A DNA stretch of 64,000 bases. It comes from Planctomycetaceae bacterium. Its GTDB lineage: Bacteria; Planctomycetota; Planctomycetia; Pirellulales; Pirellulaceae. The notes beneath the pieces are model-generated. The model was not told the DNA's origin and did no database searches. It was given only the letters and a program-made list of their open reading frames with translations. Made by a program: the position numbers and the translations under genes. Positions 47,643 through 56,316 of the stretch are shown piece by piece. The stretch lies in assembly GCA_020638975.1 (NCBI GenBank), contig JACKHN010000010.1, positions 124,001 through 188,000 of the forward strand, read 5' to 3'. How positions within the stretch are numbered: position 1 is the stretch's first letter; each line of letters begins with the position of its first letter.

Positions 47643-48137
47643 TTATTGTGAAAGTTGCTCGCGAATCGTCGCCAGCAACTTTTTTGTGTCATACGGCTTT
47701 GGCAAAAAGTCAATCGCGCCCAATTTCCGGGCACGCAGTTTTTCGCCTTGATCTGCAGACGCTGATACCACGATAACGGACAACCCATGCTCGTGTGCCG
47801 AAATTCGCTCCAGCAACTCGAGCCCATCCATCCCGGGCATCCGTATATCTAAGATTACACAACCACGTCGATCCGGGTGAAACACCTCCCAGAACGCATC
47901 GGCTGACTCATAGGTCTCGACTCGGAACGTTTCCGCTAGCAACAACAACTCAAGCGATTCACGCATTTCAGGGTCATCGTCGACGACAAATACCGTCGGA
48001 ACACTGAAAGGGTCTACCGTGCTGTCATGCTGCGGTTGATTCAAGGTCTGGCGATTCGATTGACGCGCCCGATGGACCGGAGCAAGACGAAGCGATGTCG
48101 CGAGTGGCTCGGTGGGCGAGGTCTTCGTCGTTTGCAT
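47643..48137 (-). CDS. Single-domain response regulator
   Basis: 164 residues. After ~45 disordered residues comes one receiver domain: FVVDDDPEMRE (acidic pocket), CVILDIRMPGMDG (phosphorylated Asp), VIVVSAS (Ser at the Thr/Ser switch position) and FLPKPYD (Lys). There is no output domain, so it acts by protein contact or as a phosphate sink. It lies between a FixJ-type regulator and a sigma-70 gene on the same strand; the phosphate donor may be the REC-PAS-kinase upstream. A hairpin at 48232-48258 separates it from the regulator gene. Confidence 0.92.
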   Translation of the reverse strand: MQTTKTSPTEPLATSLRLAPVHRARQSNRQTLNQPQHDSTVDPFSVPTVFVVDDDPEMRESLELLLLAETFRVETYESADAFWEVFHPDRRGCVILDIRMPGMDGLELLERISAHEHGLSVIVVSASADQGEKLRARKLGAIDFLPKPYDTKKLLATIREQLSQ

Positions 48138-48231
48138 TTCCGCGCGTCAATCTTCCTGAGCAAGAGTCGAACTAAACGTATCGACTTAACATGACTCAGA
48201 TCTCTTATAATCTCAATTCGGCAAACCGCCA

Positions 48232-48258
48232 GTGAACCTAGCCGTTGGCTAGGTTCAC
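48232..48258. terminator. Palindrome between two response-regulator genes
   Basis: Perfect 12-base arms (GTGAACCTAGCC / GGCTAGGTTCAC) with a 3-base loop. It could terminate or attenuate transcription after the FixJ-type gene, or be a dispersed palindrome. No clear T-run follows on the minus strand. Confidence 0.5.
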
Positions 48259-48308
48259 TCCCTAGGAAGACACAAGATCTTTACCTAAGTTCACACGCGT
48301 CGTCATAA

Positions 48309-48947
48309 CTAGACGCGACGACCGACGATTTTTGCTAACTCGACGATCGAATCGACTCCCATTTTGTCGAGCATGTTCCGACGGTGGAAATCGACGGTCT
48401 TGGTGCTGAGGTTCAAACGGTTGCCGATTCTCTGGGAAGTTCCACCGTCCAGCAGCAAATCCATAATCTCGCGTTCGCGAGGCGTAAGCGTGGCGAGTAG
48501 GTTCTGCGTTCCCTCGTCCTCTCGTTCCTCTTCACGCCGCTGTTCATCTTGACGGAGCGCTTGTTGCACTCGCTCCAAGAGTTGTTGTGGGCTGTAGGGT
48601 TTTTGTATGAAATCGACTGCACCGGCTCGCATGGCCTCGACCGCCATGGGAACTTCCGCATGCCCCGTCACTAGAATGATAGGGAGCTTGATTTCGTTAT
48701 CAAGCATCCACTTCTGAAGTTCCAGGCCGCTCATTCCAGGCATCCGCACATCGCTGACGAGACAGCCGCCGCGCCGGCGATCGTAATTCGCGACGAAGTC
48801 TTCTGCGGAAACGAACACATGTGCTTTGAGCTTCACCGATTCGAGCAACAAAGACACAGACTCACGGAACTCCGGATCGTCGTCGACAACGAAGACGGTG
48901 GAGTGAGAAGTCGCGACGGGCTTGGAGCGGAATGTTTGGGTGGGCAT
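48309..48947 (-). CDS. FixJ/NarL-type response regulator
   Basis: 212 residues. Receiver domain: FVVDDDPEFRES, CLVSDVRMPGMSG (phospho-Asp), LVTGHAEV (Thr) and FIQKPYSP (Lys). A charged linker (RREEEREDEG) leads to a LuxR-type HTH: LTPREREIMDLLLDGGTSQ then NLSTKTVDFHRRNML. Start set at the ATG at 48947. It should activate or repress transcription on phosphorylation by the neighbouring sensor kinase, whose gene ends 34 bases upstream. The sensor-FixJ gene order resembles FixL/FixJ, but no heme PAS mark is visible. Confidence 0.95.
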   Translation of the reverse strand: MPTQTFRSKPVATSHSTVFVVDDDPEFRESVSLLLESVKLKAHVFVSAEDFVANYDRRRGGCLVSDVRMPGMSGLELQKWMLDNEIKLPIILVTGHAEVPMAVEAMRAGAVDFIQKPYSPQQLLERVQQALRQDEQRREEEREDEGTQNLLATLTPREREIMDLLLDGGTSQRIGNRLNLSTKTVDFHRRNMLDKMGVDSIVELAKIVGRRV

Positions 48948-48981
48948 CAAAGTAGGCAGGGTTCGAATGGCAACTCAATAA

Positions 48982-50535
48982 TCAGTCTATCTTGGCATCT
49001 TCCGACTGAATTGGCAAATCGACGATGATGGTGGTGCCCTGGCCAGGCTCGCCCGCGATCTCGATCTTGCCGCCATGACTCTGGACAATTCCATGGGCAA
49101 TACTCAGCCCGAGGCCAGTGCCACCCTGTTTTTGTCGTGTCGAATAGAAGGGATCGAACGCCCGTTGCCGCTGCTCGACATCCATTCCAGGGCCATTGTC
49201 CGCGACGGAAATTCGAATTCCCTCCTTAATTCGGGCGGTGCGCACAATTACCTGAATTGGGCCCTCCGCCGAACGACTGGCGTTGTCGATCAAGTTGGTC
49301 AAAACTTGCTCGATCTCAAGTTCGTTGATCCACACGGGTGGCAAGTCATTAGCCAATTGCAGGTCGATCGTCGCGTTCTCGCGTTCCGCATGTGGCAACG
49401 CGGACACTTTGGCGTCTCGGACGACGGAGTTGATGTCGACGAGTGACCGCTCGGTGGGCTCTTGGCGGGCAAACTTCAAAACATTCTCGACGATCAAGCG
49501 GCAGCGGTGGGCAGAGCGAACAACATTGTCGAGGCAGCGTTCCAGGAGATGTTTCGCCTCGGGATCGTCCTTGAACCGCATTGCCGCTTCCGCAGCGTTG
49601 AGCGCGGCTGCGATGGGATTGTTGATTTCGTGTGCGATGCCGGCCGCCATCGTACCAATCGAGGCGAGTCGTTCGGCCCGTCGAAGCGCACCCTCGGTGA
49701 GCTTTTGTTCCGTGACATCTTGGCCAACCGATTGTAACTCAATTAGTTTGCCGGTTTCGTCGAAGATCCCGCGCTCGGTCCAGCGTTGCCACCGCGTCTC
49801 GCCGTCGAGGCCGACGCCCTTGTGTTCACCATGGGCCACCGGGTGTTCAACGGTGATCGAGGCAACTCGATTTTGGAGGGCTGCACGTTCATCGTCGCTA
49901 GACATCCAGGGAAAGAATGACTTTCCCAACAAGTCTTCAGACGTCTTGTTGAAGTAGCGGCAGTACGCTTCGTTCACGAATGTATGCGTTCCATCCGGAA
50001 GCCAACGAACAATCAACTCGGTTTGCCCTTCGACGACGTTTCGATACCGCTCTTCGCTTGCTCGAAGTTGTGCCGTTCGACGGGCGACACGTTCCTCCAA
50101 CTCGGTGTTCAGTCGTCGGATCTCTAGCTCGGCTCGTTTCCGCTCGACGCTGTATCGAATCGAGCGAACCAGAAGGGAATCGCTGATCGCGACGTCCTTG
50201 ACGAGATAGTCCTCGGCGCCTCGCCGCAGGGCTTCCAGGGCAACGCCCTCATCGGTCACGCCAGTCAAAACGATAACCGGAAGGTCCGTCGTGTAAGCCG
50301 ACAGACGCTCAAGTCCCTCAAGGCCATTGCAATCGGGCATCATCAGATCCAACAAGACAACATCGAACGGTTGCTTCGATAGCAATTCGACGGCTGTACG
50401 AAGTTGCTCGGCACGGTGAACGCGGAACTGCGGAGAAGGTACAGCCTCTAATAAGCTCGTTACCAGCTTGGCATCGAGCGGACTGTCTTCGACCAAAAGA
50501 ACGCGAAAGGAATCACCTTCACTCACGCCAGCCAC
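48982..50535 (-). CDS. REC-PAS-histidine kinase
   Basis: 517 residues, soluble. An N-terminal receiver (VLLVEDSPLDAKL, DVVLLDLMMPDCNG, VIVLTGV, YLVKD), a coiled-coil linker (~130-165), a PAS domain (~165-285), a HisKA domain with the phospho-His in AAGIAHEINNPIAAALN, and HATPase_c with NLIDNASRSAEG, VADNGPGMD and QGGTGLGLSIAHGIV. The start codon is GTG at 50535; a second GTG three codons in is possible. It lies 6 bases downstream of nadA and upstream of the FixJ-type gene. The order REC then kinase suggests that it is itself controlled by another phosphodonor. Confidence 0.94.
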   Translation of the reverse strand: MAGVSEGDSFRVLLVEDSPLDAKLVTSLLEAVPSPQFRVHRAEQLRTAVELLSKQPFDVVLLDLMMPDCNGLEGLERLSAYTTDLPVIVLTGVTDEGVALEALRRGAEDYLVKDVAISDSLLVRSIRYSVERKRAELEIRRLNTELEERVARRTAQLRASEERYRNVVEGQTELIVRWLPDGTHTFVNEAYCRYFNKTSEDLLGKSFFPWMSSDDERAALQNRVASITVEHPVAHGEHKGVGLDGETRWQRWTERGIFDETGKLIELQSVGQDVTEQKLTEGALRRAERLASIGTMAAGIAHEINNPIAAALNAAEAAMRFKDDPEAKHLLERCLDNVVRSAHRCRLIVENVLKFARQEPTERSLVDINSVVRDAKVSALPHAERENATIDLQLANDLPPVWINELEIEQVLTNLIDNASRSAEGPIQVIVRTARIKEGIRISVADNGPGMDVEQRQRAFDPFYSTRQKQGGTGLGLSIAHGIVQSHGGKIEIAGEPGQGTTIIVDLPIQSEDAKID

Positions 50536-50541
50536 CCCACA

Positions 50542-51681
50542 TCATTTCACTTCCAGCATTCGCTCGAGCGCGATTAGCGACCATTTGGATGTTTCGGCAT
50601 CGACGTCGATAACGTTGATCGGAGTGCCTGCCGCGAGGTTCTCCAAGCTCCAGCACAGATGAGCAAGGTCGATTCGATACATTGTCGCACACATGCAAAT
50701 CACCGGAGATAGGAACTGAATCTCCTGTTCGGGATGCTCCGCCTTTAAGCGATTCACTAGGTGTAGCTCGGTGCCGATCGCCCATTTGGTGCCGGCTGGC
50801 GCGGCTTCGACTTGCTTGATGATATAGCCAGTCGATCCCGACAGATCAGCGATGTCGTTCACCTCTTGCGGGCATTCCGGATGGACGAGAATCTTGATGT
50901 CCGGAGTCTTCGCGCGAAGTTGATGAACGTGTTCGGGGCGGAACATTTGGTGGACGCTGCAATGTCCCTGCCAGAGAATGACCTTACTGGCTTGCAGCGC
51001 CGCTTCCGTATTACCGCCCAACTCATCGTCGTGCGGATTCCACACGGGCATCTGGTCGTTGGTGATTCCCATCTTGAGCGCCGTGTTGCGACCCAAGTGC
51101 TGGTCGGGGAAGAACAACACGCGGCTGGTTCGCTTAAAGGCCCAATCCAATACGGCGGCGGCATTACTCGATGTACAAACGATCCCGCCGTGTTTCCCAC
51201 AAAATGCTTTCAAGCTGGCGGCCGAGTTGATGTACGTCACCGGTGTCACGTCATCGGTGTCGATCACTTCACCAAGGTCTTCCCACGCCGCTTCGACTTG
51301 CTCGATCGCGGCCATGTCTGCCATCGAACATCCGGCCGCCATGTCTGGTAAGACGACGGTCACTCGCGTTCCCGCGCGCTCAGCAAGCTTCTCAGGACGA
51401 TTCGCCAGGATATCCGCCGTCTCGGCCATGAAGTGGACGCCACAGAACGCGATATACCTGCAGTCGCTACTCGACGCCGCCATCTGGCTTAACTGATAGC
51501 TATCACCGCGCAGGTCACTCAATGCGATAACTTCGTCCTGCTGATAGTGATGCCCAAGTATCAGCAACTTCGACCCCAACGATGCTCGAATAGCGTTGAT
51601 GCGCCTTGCGAGCTCTTCGTTTTCGAGCGACTTGTAGGGTGCCAGTTCGTAGGTTGGCGCGGGATCGATAGCGGTTGACAT
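50542..51681 (-). CDS. nadA: Quinolinate synthase
   Basis: 379 residues from the ATG at 51681. It condenses iminoaspartate with dihydroxyacetone phosphate in NAD synthesis and binds a [4Fe-4S] cluster. Motifs are LILGHHYQQDEVIALSDLRG, YIAFCGVHFMAETADIL (first Cys), GGIVCTSSNAAAV (second Cys) and LVHPECPQEV (third Cys), with MPDWN-type VWNPHDDELGG between. The SCMCATMYRIDLAHLCW region near the C terminus adds further Cys. Full family length. No nadB or nadC in the window. It heads a run of signalling genes on the minus strand. Confidence 0.96.
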   Translation of the reverse strand: MSTAIDPAPTYELAPYKSLENEELARRINAIRASLGSKLLILGHHYQQDEVIALSDLRGDSYQLSQMAASSSDCRYIAFCGVHFMAETADILANRPEKLAERAGTRVTVVLPDMAAGCSMADMAAIEQVEAAWEDLGEVIDTDDVTPVTYINSAASLKAFCGKHGGIVCTSSNAAAVLDWAFKRTSRVLFFPDQHLGRNTALKMGITNDQMPVWNPHDDELGGNTEAALQASKVILWQGHCSVHQMFRPEHVHQLRAKTPDIKILVHPECPQEVNDIADLSGSTGYIIKQVEAAPAGTKWAIGTELHLVNRLKAEHPEQEIQFLSPVICMCATMYRIDLAHLCWSLENLAAGTPINVIDVDAETSKWSLIALERMLEVK

Positions 51682-51872
51682 AGGGCACTTGGAAGGTGAA
51701 ATGACTCGAATTCGGCAACGTGCTCGCATTATAGACAGCTTGCAAGGCCCTCGACAGCCTTGAAGTGCTGCAACGTTTTGAAGGGGTTAGGCAAAGTTTG
51801 CGGGCACATCAGCCGATATAAGATGTCGACACAGTCAATTCGAAGAGATTGCAGCTAGCACGATATTCCATC

Positions 51873-52829
51873 ATGGCTGACTTCACACCAGACATCGCAT
51901 CCGAGATTTTGGCCGCCTGCCAGAGCGGCGGCGCGGACGCTGCCGGTGCATTTGGCCGCGCATTGGATGGCGAATTCGCACTCGTGCCCGGCGATCCTTC
52001 CACGGTCTCCAGTGATGCGATTCCGGACACTTGGAATGGCCCAGGGCTGATCGTCTCGTTCCAGGTGGGCGATTCAGGAGCGTTGTTGCTGCTGGCTGAA
52101 TCGAGCGAGTTGCTACCGGACTGGTACACTCAGCCTGACGATACCGGTCGGAGCAAGCTGGCAACACTGGCACAAGAACTCGGGTACACGCTGTTGCCCG
52201 AATCATTTACGCCCGACAAAACGAGTGCGGCACGAGTCAGGGATTTGGCAGGGGCGTTCGGTCGTGCCGAGCCAGCCAACGAAGTCGGCTACCTACCGCT
52301 AGGTTTGACGTGTGGGGAAAAGTCTGGCGAAGCGGTCCTCGTGTGGCCTGTCCGGACAACCGCAAAAACGTTCGACGAACCGTCGAACGATGAAGCAGAA
52401 CCTATTCCGACTCAAGACGCGGTTTCAGCGATCGCTGACGCCGAAGTTGGGCAACGTGAAAGTTTGCCACCAAACGCTCCACAAGCCTCGCCGAAGCCGC
52501 GAATTCAGTACGCGGATATCGACGATGGAATTCGCCAGTTGCCAAAGTATGCGAAGAGCCTGTTAAAGGTTCGGGTTCCAGTGACCGTGACACTTGCAAC
52601 AACGAAGTATCCGGTCAGCCAGATCTTAGAACTTGGCCCGGGATCGATCATCCAATTCAATAAGTCTTGCGAAGACAACTTGACGCTCGAAGCTGGCGAC
52701 CAGACGATCGCATCGGGTGAGGCCGTGAAAGTCGGCGACAAGTTCGGTCTGTGGATTACGTCGATGACGATGCCCGACGAACGCTTCTGGGTCATCCATG
52801 GTCGACGTACTGGCGCTCGCGTGAAATAG
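51873..52829 (+). CDS. fliN: FliN-like protein with long N-terminal extension
   Basis: 318 residues, started at the ATG at 51873. The C-terminal ~75 residues (SLLKVRVPVTVTLATTKYPV, ILELGPGSIIQFNKSCEDNL, GEAVKVGDKFGLWITSM) form a SpoA/FliN domain, the C-ring part of the flagellar switch or its type III secretion relative. The first ~230 residues have no recognised domain and include an acidic Pro/Ser-rich linker. Bacterial FliN is usually ~100-140 residues, so the long N terminus is notable. No other flagellar gene is nearby. Confidence 0.82.
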   Translation: MADFTPDIASEILAACQSGGADAAGAFGRALDGEFALVPGDPSTVSSDAIPDTWNGPGLIVSFQVGDSGALLLLAESSELLPDWYTQPDDTGRSKLATLAQELGYTLLPESFTPDKTSAARVRDLAGAFGRAEPANEVGYLPLGLTCGEKSGEAVLVWPVRTTAKTFDEPSNDEAEPIPTQDAVSAIADAEVGQRESLPPNAPQASPKPRIQYADIDDGIRQLPKYAKSLLKVRVPVTVTLATTKYPVSQILELGPGSIIQFNKSCEDNLTLEAGDQTIASGEAVKVGDKFGLWITSMTMPDERFWVIHGRRTGARVK

Positions 52830-52838
52830 CTCGTCGAG

Positions 52839-53672
52839 TCACAGCGTTTCGAGCAAATGCCCCGCTTTCTCCCAACCGTCACCGGCCAGATTGCGAATTG
52901 AGAATCTGAGCTTATCCCTGTTCCGCTCGATCTGCCGATTCGCTTGGGCGACGAGTCTAGGTCGCCGATGGTTGATCTCGTCTTGAAGCACATCGCGCAA
53001 ACTTCGCCCCAATTGCTCGACACCAGGGCCCTGCAAATTGCTGACTCGCTGCAGGTCGAAGTGCATGAGTGTGAGGTCCGCTGCCGTAATCTCAGGCTCA
53101 ACGACAAGGTCCGGAACGAATTGCTCGAAGTCGAGCTTCATGCTTGCTTCGCACGTCATTCGCAACTGGACAACCGCTTCCGCGTCGGTACTCACACTGA
53201 TCAATTGGACGCCGTGCTGCCACTCGGACAGCCTCGCGAACAATCCAAGCTTCGCGTCGATCGCAATCTCGAATGCGATTCGCCCCTTTTCGGCCTCGCG
53301 AATGTTCTCGATCCTGAGATCAAATTGTTGGTCTGGGTCGATCAACCAGGCGTTATATCGTTTCCAGGTGCCGTGGTTTGCTTCTTTCCATCTCCGTTTT
53401 GTCTTCAACTGCAAACCGTCTAACGAAAGATGCACCCCATCCCATACCCGGCGGGTCTGCCCCCAGTGTTTGTTGTTTTCGTATGTCTCGGGGATCGCTG
53501 CGAGTGCCAGTTGGCGCAGGAGGTCTTTCGACTCGCCTTCCGCAACCAGCGCGGCGACCTCTGCCGAATCATCGACGGAAAGCTGCGAATCCTGCGCCGC
53601 CCGGGCAATCACGCCGCAAAACAGTAGCAACGCAAACGTGCCGCTCGCCGACTTTCCGAATATGCCGCTCAT
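52839..53672 (-). CDS. Secreted hypothetical protein
   Basis: 277 residues. The ATG at 53672 is preceded by GGGGAGC and opens a signal peptide (KSASGTFALLLFCGVIARAA), so I prefer it to the upstream in-frame start. The mature part is a mixed alpha/beta protein with LSLDGLQLKTKRRWKEANHGTWKRYNAWL and a beta-rich centre (VQLRMTCEASMKLDFEQFVPDLVVEPEITAADLTL, read in parts). I recognise no family. It converges on the fliN-like gene with a 9-base gap. Confidence 0.72.
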   Translation of the reverse strand: MSGIFGKSASGTFALLLFCGVIARAAQDSQLSVDDSAEVAALVAEGESKDLLRQLALAAIPETYENNKHWGQTRRVWDGVHLSLDGLQLKTKRRWKEANHGTWKRYNAWLIDPDQQFDLRIENIREAEKGRIAFEIAIDAKLGLFARLSEWQHGVQLISVSTDAEAVVQLRMTCEASMKLDFEQFVPDLVVEPEITAADLTLMHFDLQRVSNLQGPGVEQLGRSLRDVLQDEINHRRPRLVAQANRQIERNRDKLRFSIRNLAGDGWEKAGHLLETL

Positions 53673-53854
53673 GAATGCTCCCCGTTTGCCGATAGCTCGC
53701 TTCCCAAAGGGTACGCTGAACGACCCCAAACGGAAAGCAAAATTGTTGTGCGTGGGCACAACCTACCAACTCCGACTAATAGCATCGGGACACCAACCCG
53801 GCTCACGCCAGACCAGCCATAGAGGAGCTGTCGCGACGTGGCTACAATGGCGTC

Positions 53855-54436
53855 ATGATTCTTTTAATCGATAACTACGACTCCTTTACTTACAATCTGG
53901 TCCAGCGGATCGGCGAGATCGACCCTGAGATCGAGATGGAAGTTCATCGCAACGACCAGATCACGCTCGACCAAATCGAAGCCAAAAAGCCATCTCACTT
54001 GATCGTGTCCCCTGGTCCGTGTACGCCAGCGGAAGCCGGGATTTCGGTCGACTGCGTGAAGCGGTTCATGGGCAAGATGCCGCTCTTGGGAGTCTGCCTC
54101 GGCCATCAATCGATCGGCCAAGCCACTGGCGCGACCATCGTGCGGGCCGAGCATCTCATGCATGGCAAGACGGACGAGATCCATCACGACAACCAAGGGA
54201 TCTTTGCCGGGCTGCCGAATCCGTTTATTGCAACCCGCTATCACAGTCTGGTCATCAAGCCGGATACGTTAAGCGACGACTTTGACGTCTCGGCCTGGGC
54301 TTTCGCCCCCGACGGGTCACGCGAGATTATGGCCATCCGGCACAAGCAGCTTCAGGTCGAGGGGTGGCAGTTCCACCCCGAGAGTTTCCTGACCGAGCCG
54401 GGTCACGAACTGCTGCGGAGATTTTTACAGCAGTGA
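53855..54436 (+). CDS. pabA: Aminodeoxychorismate/anthranilate synthase component II
   Basis: 193 residues, a class I glutamine amidotransferase that supplies ammonia to chorismate. MILLIDNYDSFTYNLVQ is the family start; SPGPCTPAEAG, LGVCLGHQSIG (nucleophilic Cys) and WQFHPESFLT (His, Glu) complete the catalytic triad. From sequence alone it could serve folate (PabA) or tryptophan (TrpG) synthesis, or both; no component I is in the window. It overlaps moeA by 4 bases. Confidence 0.95.
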   Translation: MILLIDNYDSFTYNLVQRIGEIDPEIEMEVHRNDQITLDQIEAKKPSHLIVSPGPCTPAEAGISVDCVKRFMGKMPLLGVCLGHQSIGQATGATIVRAEHLMHGKTDEIHHDNQGIFAGLPNPFIATRYHSLVIKPDTLSDDFDVSAWAFAPDGSREIMAIRHKQLQVEGWQFHPESFLTEPGHELLRRFLQQ

Positions 54437-55644
54437 TCAGCGTTGAAGAAGCTCTCGAACGGATCAATCAGCACGCGACAACTCGCGCCCCGCGAATGAT
54501 CCGTTCGGTAGACTCGCTCGGCCTCGTGCTGGCAGCAGATATTAAGAGCGATATTGATTCGCCGCCGCACGACAAGGCATTGATGGACGGCTATGCGGTC
54601 GTCGCCAGCGACATCGTGCCGGGTGTCGAGTTGACGATTCTCGAAGAAGTGACTGCGGGTGATGTGCCCACGAAGCCAGTGACTGCGGGAACAGCCACAC
54701 GCATCATGACCGGGGCTCCGATTCCCGACGGGGCGGACGCCGTCGTGATGGTCGAACGAACCGAAGTAGTTGGGAACAACGGAACGACAGTCCGTATTGA
54801 TTTCGACGCGGCACAACCGGGACTGAACATCATGCCGCGCGGCGAATCCGTCCGGGAGGGCGACGTCGTGCTACGTTCGGGTCGGTTGATTCGCCCCATT
54901 GAAATGGGCGTGTTAGCGGAGTGCGGTGCGACCGAGATCGCCGCCTACAAGCGCCCGAGTGTTGCGATTCTGTCGACTGGGAATGAACTCGTCCCGCCCG
55001 AGAAGCGACCGAATGCAGGCCAGATTCGCAATAGCAACGGCCCGATGCTCAAAGCCTTGGTGCAGCGAGCTGGCAGCGATGCCGTAAACCTTGGAGTTGG
55101 TCGAGACGAACGCGCGGATCTGGATCGGCTCGTGCAACGCGGGCTCGAGGAAGACGTCCTCGTGCTGTCTGGCGGGGTATCGGCAGGCGTCCTCGATCTT
55201 GTTCCCGAAGTCCTAGCGTCGAACGGCGTGGAACAAGTCTTTCACAAAGTTCATCTCAAGCCGGGCAAGCCCGTTTGGTTTGGGATCAAACAGGATCCAC
55301 GCGGCGACCGACTTGTCTTCGGTTTACCGGGTAATCCGGTGAGCAGCCTCGTTTGCTTTGAATTGTTTGTTCGCCCGGCGCTGGCGAGTCTCGCGGGCCA
55401 AGCGTTCGGAAATGTCGAACGAAGAACTGCGTGTTTGGCGACAACGCATTCACGTTACAGCGATCGTCCAACGTATTTCCCGGCACGCCTGTTCGAACGC
55501 GATGGTCAACCTCAAGTCGAACCGCTGGCCTGGAAGGGCTCCGCCGACCTGAGAACATTGGCCGACGCCAACTGCCTCGCACTCTTCCCGCCAAGCGAAA
55601 ATGAATTCGCTGCCGGCGTGGTGATCGAAGTGTTTTTAATCTAG
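54433..55644 (+). CDS. moeA: Molybdopterin molybdotransferase MoeA
   Basis: 403 residues. It inserts molybdenum into adenylated molybdopterin. Marks: SPPHDKALMDGYAV, IMTGAPIPDGADAVVMVE, IMPRGESVREGDVVL, AILSTGNELVPP, LSGGVSAGVLD and VFGLPGNPVSSLVCFEL, then the beta-barrel C terminus. I start it at the GTG at 54433, which overlaps the pabA TGA as GTGA; the longer frame from 54364 would duplicate pabA coding sequence. A protein with a sulfite-oxidase-type fold lies nearby on the other strand. A strong hairpin ends the gene. Confidence 0.95.
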   Translation: MISVEEALERINQHATTRAPRMIRSVDSLGLVLAADIKSDIDSPPHDKALMDGYAVVASDIVPGVELTILEEVTAGDVPTKPVTAGTATRIMTGAPIPDGADAVVMVERTEVVGNNGTTVRIDFDAAQPGLNIMPRGESVREGDVVLRSGRLIRPIEMGVLAECGATEIAAYKRPSVAILSTGNELVPPEKRPNAGQIRNSNGPMLKALVQRAGSDAVNLGVGRDERADLDRLVQRGLEEDVLVLSGGVSAGVLDLVPEVLASNGVEQVFHKVHLKPGKPVWFGIKQDPRGDRLVFGLPGNPVSSLVCFELFVRPALASLAGQAFGNVERRTACLATTHSRYSDRPTYFPARLFERDGQPQVEPLAWKGSADLRTLADANCLALFPPSENEFAAGVVIEVFLI

Positions 55645-55665
55645 GCGGTCAGGGAGTTCGAAGGC

Positions 55666-55731
55666 GACAAAAAAATGTGCGGGCAAAAAAATGCTATGCA
55701 TCGCGTTTCTTTGCCCGCACATTTTTTTGTC
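55666..55731. terminator. Bidirectional terminator between moeA and exbD
   Basis: Perfect 22-base arms (55666-55687 and 55710-55731; the right arm begins TTTGCCCGCACATTTT) with a 22-base loop. Runs of seven A on one side and seven T on the other let it act in both directions. It sits exactly between two convergent genes. Confidence 0.88.
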
Positions 55732-55756
55732 TTCACCTCTCCCGTTCCGCCTCACG

Positions 55757-56200
55757 TCAATCGAGAGTCAGTAACTCGATTTCCGCGATGCCAACATACG
55801 CTCCACTATCAAGTGCCGCGACGACTTTCTCATGCAGGGCTTCGGGATTCGCTTTCACCAGCATGTGATTTATCGGTTTCTCGCCAACCGCTCGTTCTCG
55901 AATCTGCCTGAGTACGCGAACCAAATCGTGCTCGCTGGGAGCTTCTTGCTCGAAGCTATCCGCCGTCACGTGAAACGTATTAAACTCATCGACTTCGACG
56001 ACGATGTCGGCTGGCTCTTCCTCAACAATCGCGGAAATCACTGGCTCTTTTGGCTGGGGCTTCGGCACAACCATCGAGCGTTGCATTGCAAATGCTGCGG
56101 TCACCATGAAAAAGATCAGTAATAAGAAAGTGACATCCACCATCGGCGTCATGTCGGACTCAGGCTCCAACTTCGGCGTCTGCTCTGGCCTAAAATCCAT
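55757..56200 (-). CDS. exbD: ExbD/TolR biopolymer transport protein
   Basis: 147 residues. A short cytoplasmic N terminus, one membrane helix (VDVTFLLLIFFMVTAAFAM, ~21-40) with the conserved Asp at its start, then a periplasmic domain ending YVGIAEIELLTLD. ExbD works with ExbB and TonB, or TolQ and TolA, to use the proton gradient at the outer membrane. No exbB, tolQ or tonB lies next to it in this window, so the partner must be elsewhere or this is a solitary variant. Confidence 0.9.
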   Translation of the reverse strand: MDFRPEQTPKLEPESDMTPMVDVTFLLLIFFMVTAAFAMQRSMVVPKPQPKEPVISAIVEEEPADIVVEVDEFNTFHVTADSFEQEAPSEHDLVRVLRQIRERAVGEKPINHMLVKANPEALHEKVVAALDSGAYVGIAEIELLTLD

Positions 56201-56225
56201 TACCGCCTCCTCGAATGTGATCGTG

Positions 56226-56294
56226 GTAGGATGGACGCCCTCATCCGTCCGTGTTTATTCGCGATGGCCGGACGGACGAGGGCGTCCATCCTAC
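56226..56294. repeat. Palindromic repeat, GTAGGATGGACG family
   Basis: Arms GTAGGATGGACGCCCTC and GAGGGCGTCCATCCTAC, extended by CCGTCCG / CGGACGG, form a 69-base hairpin upstream of exbD and downstream of the SUOX-like gene. I saw no other copy in this window. Its position could put it in the exbD leader. Confidence 0.82.
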
Positions 56295-56316
56295 ATTTGG
56301 TTACGGCGGAGCCGCG

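Noticed and set aside
54364..54432. Longer N terminus for moeA
   Set aside because: It would overlap the pabA end in another frame with no homology; the GTGA overlap gives the normal MoeA start.
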